Assembly (NCBI GenBank): GCA_049299915.1
Contig: JBAQYG010000045.1
Coordinates: forward strand, 1-26,359
Source: JAVHQB01 sp049299915
Lineage (GTDB): Bacteria > Patescibacteriota > Minisyncoccia > UBA6257 > JAVHQB01
Direction of reading: 5' to 3'
DNA: 26,359 bases
Positions within the stretch are counted from its first letter, which is position 1. Each line of letters opens with the position of its first letter. Shown one piece after another: positions 14,282-20,529 of this stretch. The position numbers and the translations under genes were made by a program. The notes beneath the pieces are model-generated. The model saw only the letters and a list, made by a program, of their open reading frames with translations. It had not been told where the DNA came from and searched no databases.

Positions 14282-15718
14282 ATGAATAATAAGGAAAATA
14301 AAATTAATAACCTGGTTAAGGGTAAAAAGGTTCTAGTAGCTGGTTTAGGTATTTTAGGTGGTGGTTTGGCCACTACTAATTGGTTTTTAAAACACGGTTC
14401 CTTAGTTACTGTTACTGATTTAAAGAAAGCATCTGAATTAAAAATTTCTTTAAATAAAATAAGACCTCGCAAACAAAAAGTAAAATATACTTTAGGCAAA
14501 CATGTAATAGCAGATTTTAAGAACAATGAACTTATCGTTGTTAATCCTGGTATGCCCCTTGAAAGTCTTTATCTTCAAGCTTCTCGTAATTCAAAAAGGC
14601 AAATTGAAAATGAAGCGTCATTGTTTTTTAAATTCAATACTAATCCTATTGTTGCTGTAACAGGAACCCGTGGAAAAACTACCACTGTTAATTGGATTGG
14701 TCATATTCTCAAAAGAAAAAATACTTCTACTATTATAGGGGGTAATTCTTCCGATGTACCCATGCTTTCTTTTTTAGACAACCTCAAAGATGGTCAACCA
14801 GTAGTTTTGGAATTAGGTGCCTGGCAATTGGAACTGGTAAAGGAAAATGGTCCCAGGGTAGCCATTATTACCAATCTGTATCCCGATCATCTTAATCGTT
14901 ATGGTACGATGAAGGCTTATGCGAGATCTAAGGCCAACATTTTCAAAAGCCAAGGTAAAAATGATTATCTAATCTTAAACAAAGATAATCCTTGGACTAA
15001 ATTTTTCTTAACCCTCAAACCCAAAAGTCAGCTATATTTTACATCTCTTAAAAAATTACCGAAGAGTTTAAATGGTTTATATGTGTTGGGTTCGGAATTG
15101 TTTTTTCAAGAAAACAATAAAATAATTAAACTTCTTGATATAAAAGATTTTAGAAATAATTGGGGAGAACATAATTTAATGAATCTTCTGGAAACTATGC
15201 TTGCAACCCATCTTTACGGTTTAGCATGGGTAGATATCAAATCGGCTATAAAAGACTTACCCCAAATTAATCTAAGACAAGAAATTGTTTACAAAAAAAA
15301 TGGACTCACGATTATTAATGATAGTGCGGGTACGTCTCCAGATGCGACTATAGCTGCTTTAAAAAGGTTCTCACGAACTGGAGTTAATTTAATTCTTCTA
15401 ACTGGAGGGACAAATAAAAATTTAGATTATGAAGACTTGGCTAAAACAATTAAAGCCAATCTACCAATAAATAATTTAATCCTTTTAAATGGTTCTGGAA
15501 CTAGAGAATTAATAGAATCGCTTTATAGCATTCATTACAGTTCTAGTTATTTAGTTTTAGAAAATTTGGATGAATGTTTAAGGGGAGCTCTCGTTCGTCT
15601 AAAAGGAAAAAATAATATTATTTTATTTTCTCCAGGATGCGCTAGCTTTGAAAAATTCAAAAACGAATTTGACCGGGGAGCCAAATTCAATGAAACAGTT
15701 AAAAAATTATTAAACTAG
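14282..15718 (+). CDS. murD: UDP-N-acetylmuramoylalanine--D-glutamate ligase
   Basis: This is the 478-residue Mur ligase that adds D-Glu to UDP-MurNAc-L-Ala in peptidoglycan synthesis. The N-terminal Rossmann part is VLVAGLGILGGG. The ATP P-loop is GTRGKTT (128-134; usually GTNGKTT). Then come LELGAWQLE (compare ELSSFQLE), NLYPDHLNRYG, NDSAGTSPDATIAAL (compare NDSKATN) and LFSPGCASFEKF (compare LLSPACASFDQF). Several positions usually fixed in MurD differ, including Arg for Asn in the P-loop and AW for SF, so this is a divergent member. An in-frame ATG at 14258 exists, but a TATAAT box lies at 14264-14269, so I prefer 14282. The gene ends one base from tRNA-Pro. Confidence 0.93.
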   Translation: MNNKENKINNLVKGKKVLVAGLGILGGGLATTNWFLKHGSLVTVTDLKKASELKISLNKIRPRKQKVKYTLGKHVIADFKNNELIVVNPGMPLESLYLQASRNSKRQIENEASLFFKFNTNPIVAVTGTRGKTTTVNWIGHILKRKNTSTIIGGNSSDVPMLSFLDNLKDGQPVVLELGAWQLELVKENGPRVAIITNLYPDHLNRYGTMKAYARSKANIFKSQGKNDYLILNKDNPWTKFFLTLKPKSQLYFTSLKKLPKSLNGLYVLGSELFFQENNKIIKLLDIKDFRNNWGEHNLMNLLETMLATHLYGLAWVDIKSAIKDLPQINLRQEIVYKKNGLTIINDSAGTSPDATIAALKRFSRTGVNLILLTGGTNKNLDYEDLAKTIKANLPINNLILLNGSGTRELIESLYSIHYSSSYLVLENLDECLRGALVRLKGKNNIILFSPGCASFEKFKNEFDRGAKFNETVKKLLN

Positions 15719-15791
15719 TCTGGGTGGTGGGATGCGCGCCCACGATCTCGGCGTCCCGAACGCCGCGTGTTAACTACTGCACTACACCCAG
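15719..15791 (-). tRNA. tRNA-Pro(CGG)
   Basis: On the minus strand CTGGGTG pairs with CACCCAG as the acceptor. The anticodon stem CGGCG/CGCCG holds loop TTCGGGA, giving anticodon CGG. The T arm is intact. The discriminator is A and the following bases are CTAG, so CCA is not encoded. Its 3' end touches the murD stop codon from the opposite strand, with no room for a terminator between them. Confidence 0.96.
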
Positions 15792-15831
15792 GAAACTAAA
15801 TTAAACTCTATAGAAATCTTTTTTTAATAAG

Positions 15832-17337
15832 CTACTCTTCTTTATTCCCATTGGCAACATAATACTTTTTTTTGATTTCAGTTTCCGATTCGTCTAGAGT
15901 TTCTTTATATATTTCTTTAGCTTTTTCTGAAAGAGTTAAAAGTTCACTATCAGTTTTTTCTTTTAACCCAGAAACTAATTTTAATAGATTCTCTTTAGTA
16001 TTAATAGTCGGATCGTCAATAACTTTTTCTAGAAGTATTCCCAAAATATAACCCAAACGTGGACCAGGTTTGACTCCTTCTTTCATTAAGTCGTTTCCAT
16101 CTACCTTAAGCATTCTAAGACTAGGGTTTTCTCCGTCTAGCTCTTTTAGAATTTTTTCTATTCTAAAAAGAAAATGGCGCAATTTAAACGGATTGGCTTT
16201 TGCACAACCAGAGCCAATTCTATCTGATTCCCTAACTTTGGCCAAATCTTCTATATTTTCTCTTCCTACATTAACTAATAATCTTCTGAGCGATGCGTCT
16301 GTAGTTATGTCCACTTCATAAAGAAAACCGTGATAACGTACCAGAGTATATATTTTAGAATATAAATCATTGCTAAAATGCAGTCTATTGGCAATACCTT
16401 TAAACATCTTGGCACTTTCCATTTCGTGATTATAGAAAGTGGCTTCCTTGCCTTCGCCTCCTTTACGACGTGGTTTGCCAATATCATGTAACAGAGCTGC
16501 TAATCTTACCTCCAAAGAATAATTATTTGAAACCGCATAATCCAAAGAATTAAGATTGTGTTCCCAAACAGTATAAATGTGATGCTTATTTTGAGTAACA
16601 TTAATTCCTTCTTCTAACTCGGGTAAAAATAATTTTAAAAGACCGGTTTCCGAAAGTATTTGCACTCCCCATTTTGCTCGTGGTGTCATTATTATCTTAA
16701 AGAATTCATCACGAATACGTTCGGTAGAAATATTTTTAAGAAGAAGACTGTTTTCTTTTAAGGCTAAAAGAGTTTCAGATTCTATTTCAAAATTAAGGGA
16801 ACAAGCAAAACGAATGGCCCTTATCATTCTTAGGGCATCTTCTTGGAATCTTTCGTTAGGGTTTCCAACGGCTCTTATTGTTTTAGTCTCTAAATCTTTT
16901 TCCCCGTCAAAATAATCCATTATTTGTATATCTGGAAAATCTAAAGCCAGTGCATTTACAGTAAAATCACGACGAGATAAATCTTCTTTCAAAGTTTGCA
17001 CTGGTTTGATTTCGCTAGGATGACGATTATCTAAATAACTACCTTCACTTCTATAAGTAGTAATCTCTAAATTTTTAAGAGTAGGATCAGATTCTTCTGT
17101 AATGACATTGACAGTAAAAAATTGATTTTCATAAACACTATGAGGAAATAACTTTTGGATTTTTTCCGGTTTGGCACTAGTGGTTATGTCCCAATCGTGA
17201 ACTGAACGATTCAAAAGCAAATCTCTTACACATCCACCCACTAAATAGGCTTCATATTTTTGAGTCCGTAAAAGAAGCAATGCCTCTCGCACTACTTTAG
17301 GAATTTCTATATTTAATTTAGATTTAGTTTCTGCCAT
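15832..17337 (-). CDS. cca: CCA-adding tRNA nucleotidyltransferase with HD domain
   Basis: This 501-residue class II nucleotidyltransferase adds or repairs the 3' CCA of tRNAs. The head domain has YLVGGCVRDLLL (about 31-42), the metal-binding DWDITT (about 48-53) and RRDFTVNALAL. The template-type neck has FQEDALRMIRAIRFA. An HD domain follows, with LLHDIGKPRRKG and YNHEMESAKMF, and may act as a phosphatase or phosphodiesterase. The four tRNA genes in the window lack encoded CCA, so the enzyme is essential for their maturation. A start at 17358 is possible. I prefer the Met at 17337, which follows a short AGGA by 3 bases and a TATATT box and begins the conserved domain closely. The structured RNA candidate lies just upstream. 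Confidence 0.95.
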   Translation of the reverse strand: MAETKSKLNIEIPKVVREALLLLRTQKYEAYLVGGCVRDLLLNRSVHDWDITTSAKPEKIQKLFPHSVYENQFFTVNVITEESDPTLKNLEITTYRSEGSYLDNRHPSEIKPVQTLKEDLSRRDFTVNALALDFPDIQIMDYFDGEKDLETKTIRAVGNPNERFQEDALRMIRAIRFACSLNFEIESETLLALKENSLLLKNISTERIRDEFFKIIMTPRAKWGVQILSETGLLKLFLPELEEGINVTQNKHHIYTVWEHNLNSLDYAVSNNYSLEVRLAALLHDIGKPRRKGGEGKEATFYNHEMESAKMFKGIANRLHFSNDLYSKIYTLVRYHGFLYEVDITTDASLRRLLVNVGRENIEDLAKVRESDRIGSGCAKANPFKLRHFLFRIEKILKELDGENPSLRMLKVDGNDLMKEGVKPGPRLGYILGILLEKVIDDPTINTKENLLKLVSGLKEKTDSELLTLSEKAKEIYKETLDESETEIKKKYYVANGNKEE

Positions 17338-17372
17338 ATTTCCTAAATAATATACCATAAAGTTGAACCAAC

Positions 17373-17480
17373 AAAAAACAGCCCAAGATCTCTACCCTCA
17401 AGAGATTGATGCTTAAAAAGCATATCTAGGGCGGATGTAATTGCCGCCTCTTGAGAAGAGAGACCCTGGGCTGTTTTTAA
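17373..17480 (-). ncRNA. candidate structured RNA or attenuator upstream of cca
   Basis: A closing helix, AACAGCCCA against TGGGCTGTT, encloses further helices: TCTCT/AGAGA, CTCAAGAG/CTCTTGAG, a hairpin ATGCTT/AAGCAT and a GC hairpin GGCGG/CCGCC. Together they make a multibranched fold of about 100 bases. On the minus strand the fold runs into TTTTTT and ends some 15 bases before the 17358 ATG. A promoter (17496-17525) lies just upstream on that strand. It may be a free small RNA ending at its own terminator, or a leader that controls cca by termination. The plus strand can also form the fold and has TTTTT at its end, so the strand is not certain. I do not recognise it as tmRNA, RNase P RNA, SRP RNA or 6S RNA. 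Confidence 0.55.
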
Positions 17481-17495
17481 AAATCAGCGATTTAA

Positions 17496-17525
17496 TATAA
17501 AGTACTCTATATTCAGTAGTGTCAA
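17496..17525 (-). promoter_or_regulatory. promoter just upstream of the structured RNA
   Basis: On the minus strand there is a perfect TTGACA (17520-17525), an 18-base spacer and TTTATA running into TATATT. The start would be near 17488, immediately before the fold. Confidence 0.5.
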
Positions 17526-17632
17526 CGAAAAAATTCGGATTTTTACTGGGAGATAAGGCTTGATTTCTAGAGGAGAAAAATGAATAAGTAACACTAAAAA
17601 CAATTTTTTGTATTTACATTTTTCACCTCACA
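17526..17632 (-). other. leader region with start-stop codon pair in a hairpin
   Basis: This lies in the 410-base gap upstream of cca. Downstream of the 17639-17668 promoter the minus strand has GAGGTG, four bases, then ATG directly followed by TAA. The site GAGGTGAAAAATG can pair, with one mismatch, with CATTTTTCTCCTC about 32 bases later, which would hide the ribosome binding site. The plus strand mirrors this with GAGGAGAAAAATG and a stop after three codons. No normal gene fits here. It could be a regulatory leader or a degenerate repeat. Confidence 0.35.
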
Positions 17633-17638
17633 ATGTAG

Positions 17639-17668
17639 AGTATAGCATAGGTTGCTTGTTTATGTCAA
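17639..17668 (-). promoter_or_regulatory. distal promoter upstream of cca
   Basis: On the minus strand there is a perfect TTGACA (17663-17668), an 18-base spacer and TATACT (17639-17644). The expected start near 17632 is about 300 bases before cca. It partly faces a plus-strand TTGTTT - 18 - TATAAT box at 17656-17685. Confidence 0.65.
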
Positions 17669-17721
17669 TAGAAGACGGTTATAATATGAGAAAAGGTGTA
17701 TATAAAGGCAACTGAAATAAA

Positions 17722-17741
17722 AAAGCGGCTTAAGCCGCTTT
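17722..17741 (-). terminator. intrinsic terminator after the coiled-coil gene
   Basis: AAAGCGGC and GCCGCTTT form a perfect 8-bp stem around TTAA. The minus strand continues into a T run, which suits the gene ending at 17769. The stem is symmetrical and could also act on the plus strand. Confidence 0.8.
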
Positions 17742-17768
17742 AATACTGCCAATTTAGAATACACAGAC

Positions 17769-18098
17769 CTATATTTCTTCCAAGACCTGAAATCCATTCT
17801 TTGCCTCTAATTCTTCTAATCTTTTCTTCTTTGTAACCAATTCTTCTCGCTTATCCTCTAAATAATCGTCCTGAATAAGATCGTAGGCAGCTTTTTTAGT
17901 TGGATCTTCTTTAAATTTCTCTTGTAATCTCTCGGCTTTATTAATACTAGCTTCTAATTCCTTTATATCTAAAGAAAGTCGGGCCATATCCTCTATTTCC
18001 TGTGGCTCTTCAATATTGCCCTCTGTTGTAAGTGTTACATCTTCAGGGGTAAGATCGCTTGGTTCATTAGATTCTCCTTTAAATCCACCGTCAAACAT
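17769..18098 (-). CDS. small coiled-coil hypothetical protein
   Basis: This 109-residue acidic protein has no recognised family. The first 35 residues are low-complexity and acidic (EPSDLTPEDVTLTTEG). From about residue 38 to 104 it is a highly charged predicted coiled coil (LDIKELEASINKAERLQEKF, then DKREELVTKKKRLEELEAK). It has no membrane segment or signal. Its promoter (18121-18149) carries an inverted repeat and its own terminator follows, so it is a single-gene transcript. Its function is unknown; a structural or partner-binding role is the most one can infer. Confidence 0.7.
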   Translation of the reverse strand: MFDGGFKGESNEPSDLTPEDVTLTTEGNIEEPQEIEDMARLSLDIKELEASINKAERLQEKFKEDPTKKAAYDLIQDDYLEDKREELVTKKKRLEELEAKNGFQVLEEI

Positions 18099-18120
18099 AT
18101 ATTAAAAATTTATTTTTATA

Positions 18121-18149
18121 ATTATAAGCAATTAAATCTTGTTTTACAA
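18121..18149 (-). promoter_or_regulatory. promoter of the coiled-coil gene
   Basis: On the minus strand there is TTGTAA (18144-18149), a 17-base spacer and a perfect TATAAT (18121-18126). It lies under a nested inverted repeat (18128-18159). Confidence 0.6.
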
Positions 18150-18159
18150 GTGTAATTGC
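18128..18159. repeat. nested inverted repeat between divergent promoters
   Basis: GCAATTA and TAATTGC form outer arms, and CTTGT and ACAAG form inner arms. The repeat covers the -35 and spacer of the coiled-coil gene promoter and abuts the -35 of the tRNA-Arg promoter. It is a possible operator or hairpin. Confidence 0.5.
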
Positions 18160-18182
18160 CAAAATGTAGTTACTATTATAAG
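18156..18182 (+). promoter_or_regulatory. tRNA-Arg promoter
   Basis: TTGCCA (18156-18161), a 15-base spacer and TATAAG (18177-18182). The spacing is short but both boxes match at five of six bases. It is located 30 bases before the tRNA. Confidence 0.45.
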
Positions 18183-18211
18183 ATGAGTTGTAGATTCATA
18201 AATTAATTTAC

Positions 18212-18283
18212 GCCCCCATAGCTTAACGGATAGAGTACTGGTCTTCGGAACCAGTGGTGAGGGTTCGATTCCTTCTGGGGGCA
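18212..18283 (+). tRNA. tRNA-Arg(TCG), integration target
   Basis: The acceptor is GCCCCCA/TGGGGGC, the D arm is intact, and the anticodon stem CTGGT/ACCAG holds loop CTTCGGA, giving anticodon TCG. The T arm is GAGGG-TTCGATT-CCTTC. The discriminator is A and CCA is not encoded. From the last base of the D stem onwards the gene is contained in a 54-bp sequence repeated at 19422-19475, so the intact copy is the one rebuilt by integration. Confidence 0.96.
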
Positions 18284-18287
18284 CATA
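18234..18287 (+). repeat. 54-bp direct repeat, attachment-site-like, left copy
   Basis: This copy is identical over 54 bases to 19422-19475. It spans the anticodon arm, variable loop, T arm, 3' acceptor strand and 4 bases beyond the discriminator. A 3' tRNA segment like this is the usual core of tyrosine-recombinase attachment sites. Confidence 0.9.
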
Positions 18288-18288
18288 G

Positions 18289-18384
18289 AATGAGATTGAA
18301 AATGGAAAACAAAATATCACCAGTTCTCAATTAGAACGATTAGCTCAAACACTTGGGGTTTCGGTTGATGAACTGTTAAAATAA
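18289..18384 (+). pseudogene. 3' fragment of an XRE-family HTH regulator gene
   Basis: The frame starting at AAT 18289 reads NEIENGKQNITSSQLERLA and then QTLGVSVDELLK before TAA. This matches the last helices of HTH_XRE/Cro-C1 domains (I-E-N-G-K-x-N-x-x-x-x-x-L-x-x-L-A-x-x-L-G-V). There is no in-frame ATG, GTG or TTG, and a TAG precedes it immediately, at the very edge of the left repeat. The DNA-recognition half is missing, so the gene was cut at the recombination point. It stands 4 bases before the metallopeptidase-like gene, the order often seen for XRE and ImmA/IrrE-type pairs. Confidence 0.8.
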
Positions 18385-18388
18385 ATTC

Positions 18389-19423
18389 ATGGAAGGAAAA
18401 ACACATTACGAACGAATAGTTGGAGGAACTGAAGAAGAAAAAAGCTTAGCTTCCAAGACACTCCAAGAAGCCTTTGATAGAAGAAGTAAAAAACTTGCTG
18501 AATATGAAATTGAAAAAACTCCTGAAGATTTAGAAATTCTTCAAAAAATAGAAGTTATTGTTGATAGTATCGTGGCGCGATATGGCGGTGAACCAAAAGC
18601 CCTTCCGCTTGATCATATTTATATTCTTAGGCCAGATAGCGTTTTAGACATGACAGAGGGCAGACTTGTTGGTGGCATTCATAAACCGATAGGACTTAAG
18701 GTTGGTGTTGAAAAAGGAAAATCTAAGTTATTATTTGCAGACATTCTTGCTCATGAGTTATTTCACTTGAAATCATACAAGTCAGCTCGTGTCGGAAAAT
18801 CTGGAGAAGATGTGCGTCTCTATCGCAGTGGACTTTCCATGATTGATAAAAGAGACCCTAGTGAAGAAATGGGCGATGAAAAAGAATATTTTGCCATGCT
18901 TGAAGAGGCCATTGTTGCCGAGTGTACAAAAAAGCTTCTTGATGAAATCAGTACGGATAGCGTTTTTAGTGAAGAAGCTCAAGCGATTAGAACGTTTAGA
19001 AATTGGGTTGAGACATACTACCATAGCAGTGGAATATCAGAAGAAAAAATAAAAGAGTTTGGAAAGGAATTAAGATATATTCCCGACCCTCAAGATACAG
19101 TAGAACGAGTACTTGCTTTTTCTAAGGATGAGGAACAAAGACAAACATACGCGGCTGGAATATTTGGTGCCTTGTATGAAAAAGGAGAAGTAAAAACAGT
19201 AGAAAGGTACGCAGAACGAAAAAAGTTATATGAACTTCTTGATAAATTGGTTATCAATTCTGGTGGAAAATTCAAAAACCGAGACGAAGTTTTTGAGATC
19301 TTTGCGAGGGCAAATTTTTCAGGAAATTATTTATCACTCGCTCGTACAGTTGAAGGGATTTTAGGAAAAGGGTCATTTAGAAAATTAGCAGAAGAATTTA
19401 GTGTGGAACCAAAAAAAGATTAG
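18389..19423 (+). CDS. HExxH zinc-metallopeptidase-like protein, element cargo
   Basis: This 344-residue protein has a zincin motif, HELFH (122-126), in ILAHELFHLKSY. A downstream acidic helix, LEEAIVAE (171-178), could supply the third zinc ligand, as in gluzincins. The rest is charged and mostly helical, and no signal or membrane segment is seen. Beyond the zincin signature I do not recognise the family. Its place behind an XRE-type tail suggests an ImmA/IrrE-like regulator-cleaving or toxin-like role, but it is much longer than ImmA and this is inference. The TAG stop takes its last two bases from the right 54-bp repeat, so the reading frame ends exactly at the element boundary. Confidence 0.75.
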   Translation: MEGKTHYERIVGGTEEEKSLASKTLQEAFDRRSKKLAEYEIEKTPEDLEILQKIEVIVDSIVARYGGEPKALPLDHIYILRPDSVLDMTEGRLVGGIHKPIGLKVGVEKGKSKLLFADILAHELFHLKSYKSARVGKSGEDVRLYRSGLSMIDKRDPSEEMGDEKEYFAMLEEAIVAECTKKLLDEISTDSVFSEEAQAIRTFRNWVETYYHSSGISEEKIKEFGKELRYIPDPQDTVERVLAFSKDEEQRQTYAAGIFGALYEKGEVKTVERYAERKKLYELLDKLVINSGGKFKNRDEVFEIFARANFSGNYLSLARTVEGILGKGSFRKLAEEFSVEPKKD

Positions 19424-19475
19424 TACTGGTCTTCGGAACCAGTGGTGAGGGTTCGATTCCTTCTGGGGGCACATA
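19422..19475 (+). repeat. 54-bp direct repeat, attachment-site-like, right copy
   Basis: This perfect copy of 18234-18287 contains the 3' two-thirds of tRNA-Arg without the 5' acceptor strand or D arm, so it is not a functional tRNA. Its first bases complete the stop codon of the metallopeptidase-like gene. Confidence 0.9.
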
Positions 19476-19547
19476 ACTGTATCGAAAAGTCTAAAAGTAT
19501 TATTGATTTTTGGTTTTAAATGTTATAGATTAAACAGGTATTGTTTC

Positions 19548-19619
19548 CCACTCATAGCTCAATGGTAGAGCAGCTGCCTCTTAAGCAGTTGGTTGAGGGT
19601 TCGAATCCCCCTGAGTGGA
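19548..19619 (+). tRNA. tRNA-Lys(CTT)
   Basis: The acceptor is CCACTCA/TGAGTGG. The anticodon stem GCTGC/GCAGT holds loop CTCTTAA, giving anticodon CTT. The T arm is GAGGG-TTCGAAT-CCCCC. The discriminator is A, and the following bases CTA show that CCA is not encoded. It lies 72 bases after the right 54-bp repeat and is followed by a terminator. Confidence 0.95.
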
Positions 19620-19625
19620 CTACTT

Positions 19626-19651
19626 AAAAAAGAACCATATGGTTCTTTTTT
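19626..19651. terminator. bidirectional intrinsic terminator
   Basis: AAAAAAGAACCAT and ATGGTTCTTTTTT are perfectly complementary, with T runs on both strands. It ends tRNA-Lys on the plus strand and the YdcF-like gene (stop at 19674) on the minus strand. Confidence 0.88.
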
Positions 19652-19673
19652 AATTGCAAAGATCAATATTATT

Positions 19674-20471
19674 TTAAATACTATCTAGTAATTGAGCCAC
19701 TCTCATCTTAATGTATTCATTAAAAATTAACTTGATACCGTTTCCATCCAAATACCAATTCGAAGCGTTATATTTAGAATCACAACAAACTCGAGTAATT
19801 TTCCCGTTATCAATATATTTGTTTAAGGTAGCAGAACCACGTCTCATTAAATAAGGAACGGCTACAATTAAATAATCTTTATGTTTAATATCGGTTTTAT
19901 CTAAAATGTTTAGGGCCGATCTAACATTGTCAGGTACAGTGATAGAAGTATCTTCTATTATAATATTTCCCTCGCTCACCCCCATTTGAATAGCCATCTC
20001 TCTATCGGCAACCGCTTCAGGGATATCATTCCCTTCTTGATTATAAGAAGGGTGGTTACCAGTAAATAATATATAAGGAGCAAACCCATCTTTGTATAAA
20101 TCTACTGCTTTTGTTACTCGGCTGATAGCTTTTCCTCCAAAAACAAAAATAATATCACTTTTAATCGGTTCATCTTGTTTAGAGAGATAATTATATAAAT
20201 TATCTAGCTCTAATTTATAAGAGACAGTATCTTTCATTATTAAAGAAGAGACTTTGTCTATTATAACCTCCCCTTCTGTTAAAACTTCTTCTGGTTTGAT
20301 ATTTGTATCAAAGATAGTTGATTTAATATCCACTCGTGAAAGAAATTCTCTTATTGGGGTAAACTCGATTTGATTAAGGGTTTCCTTATTTTCAGGAACA
20401 GGCCTTTGCGACTCGTTCGGTAGAATATGCTCATTCAAAAAAATCTGCAGTTGGTAAATGCGATTGTCCAC
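19674..20471 (-). CDS. YdcF/SanA-like DUF218 protein
   Basis: This 265-residue protein carries the DUF218 (YdcF/ElyC/SanA) domain from about residue 100. IIFVFGGKAISRVTKAVDLY is followed by YILFTGNHP, an acidic helix (EAVADREMAIQMGV), NIIIEDTSITVPDNVRSAL, LIVAVPYLMRRG and a C-terminal helix. Family members are often linked to the cell envelope, but this one has no membrane anchor, so a cytoplasmic role is likely. The first 90 residues are not part of the domain. It follows the Xer recombinase gene by 58 bases on the same strand. The biochemical activity of the family is poorly known. Confidence 0.85.
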   Translation of the reverse strand: MDNRIYQLQIFLNEHILPNESQRPVPENKETLNQIEFTPIREFLSRVDIKSTIFDTNIKPEEVLTEGEVIIDKVSSLIMKDTVSYKLELDNLYNYLSKQDEPIKSDIIFVFGGKAISRVTKAVDLYKDGFAPYILFTGNHPSYNQEGNDIPEAVADREMAIQMGVSEGNIIIEDTSITVPDNVRSALNILDKTDIKHKDYLIVAVPYLMRRGSATLNKYIDNGKITRVCCDSKYNASNWYLDGNGIKLIFNEYIKMRVAQLLDSI

Positions 20472-20529
20472 CTTTATTAAAATGAGAGTCTAAATCCATA
20501 TTTATTAAAAGATATTCAAAAATATAATT

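Larger units (their letters stand above)
18234..19475 (+). mobile_element. small integrated element, or remnant, in tRNA-Arg
   Basis: Two identical 54-bp copies of the 3' part of tRNA-Arg lie 1188 bp apart. They enclose the tail of an XRE-type regulator gene and an intact HExxH-type protein gene. The arrangement, an intact tRNA at one end and a 3' fragment at the other, is that left by site-specific integration. There is no integrase between the repeats, so the element either moves with help in trans or is a deletion remnant of a larger island. The ancestral site would have had tRNA-Arg followed about 70 bases later by tRNA-Lys. A local tandem duplication of the region is the main alternative. 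Confidence 0.7.

Noticed and set aside
17656..17715. Plus-strand promoter TTGTTT-N18-TATAAT followed by a nine-codon frame (ATG at 17686)
   Set aside because: The ATG directly abuts the -10 box and would lie upstream of the expected transcription start, so the frame could not be translated from this promoter. A very short RNA ending at 17741 remains possible but has no other support.
19424..19475. Second tRNA-Arg-like sequence
   Set aside because: It contains only the anticodon arm, T arm and 3' acceptor strand. There is no 5' acceptor strand or D arm, so it is an attachment-type repeat and not a tRNA gene.
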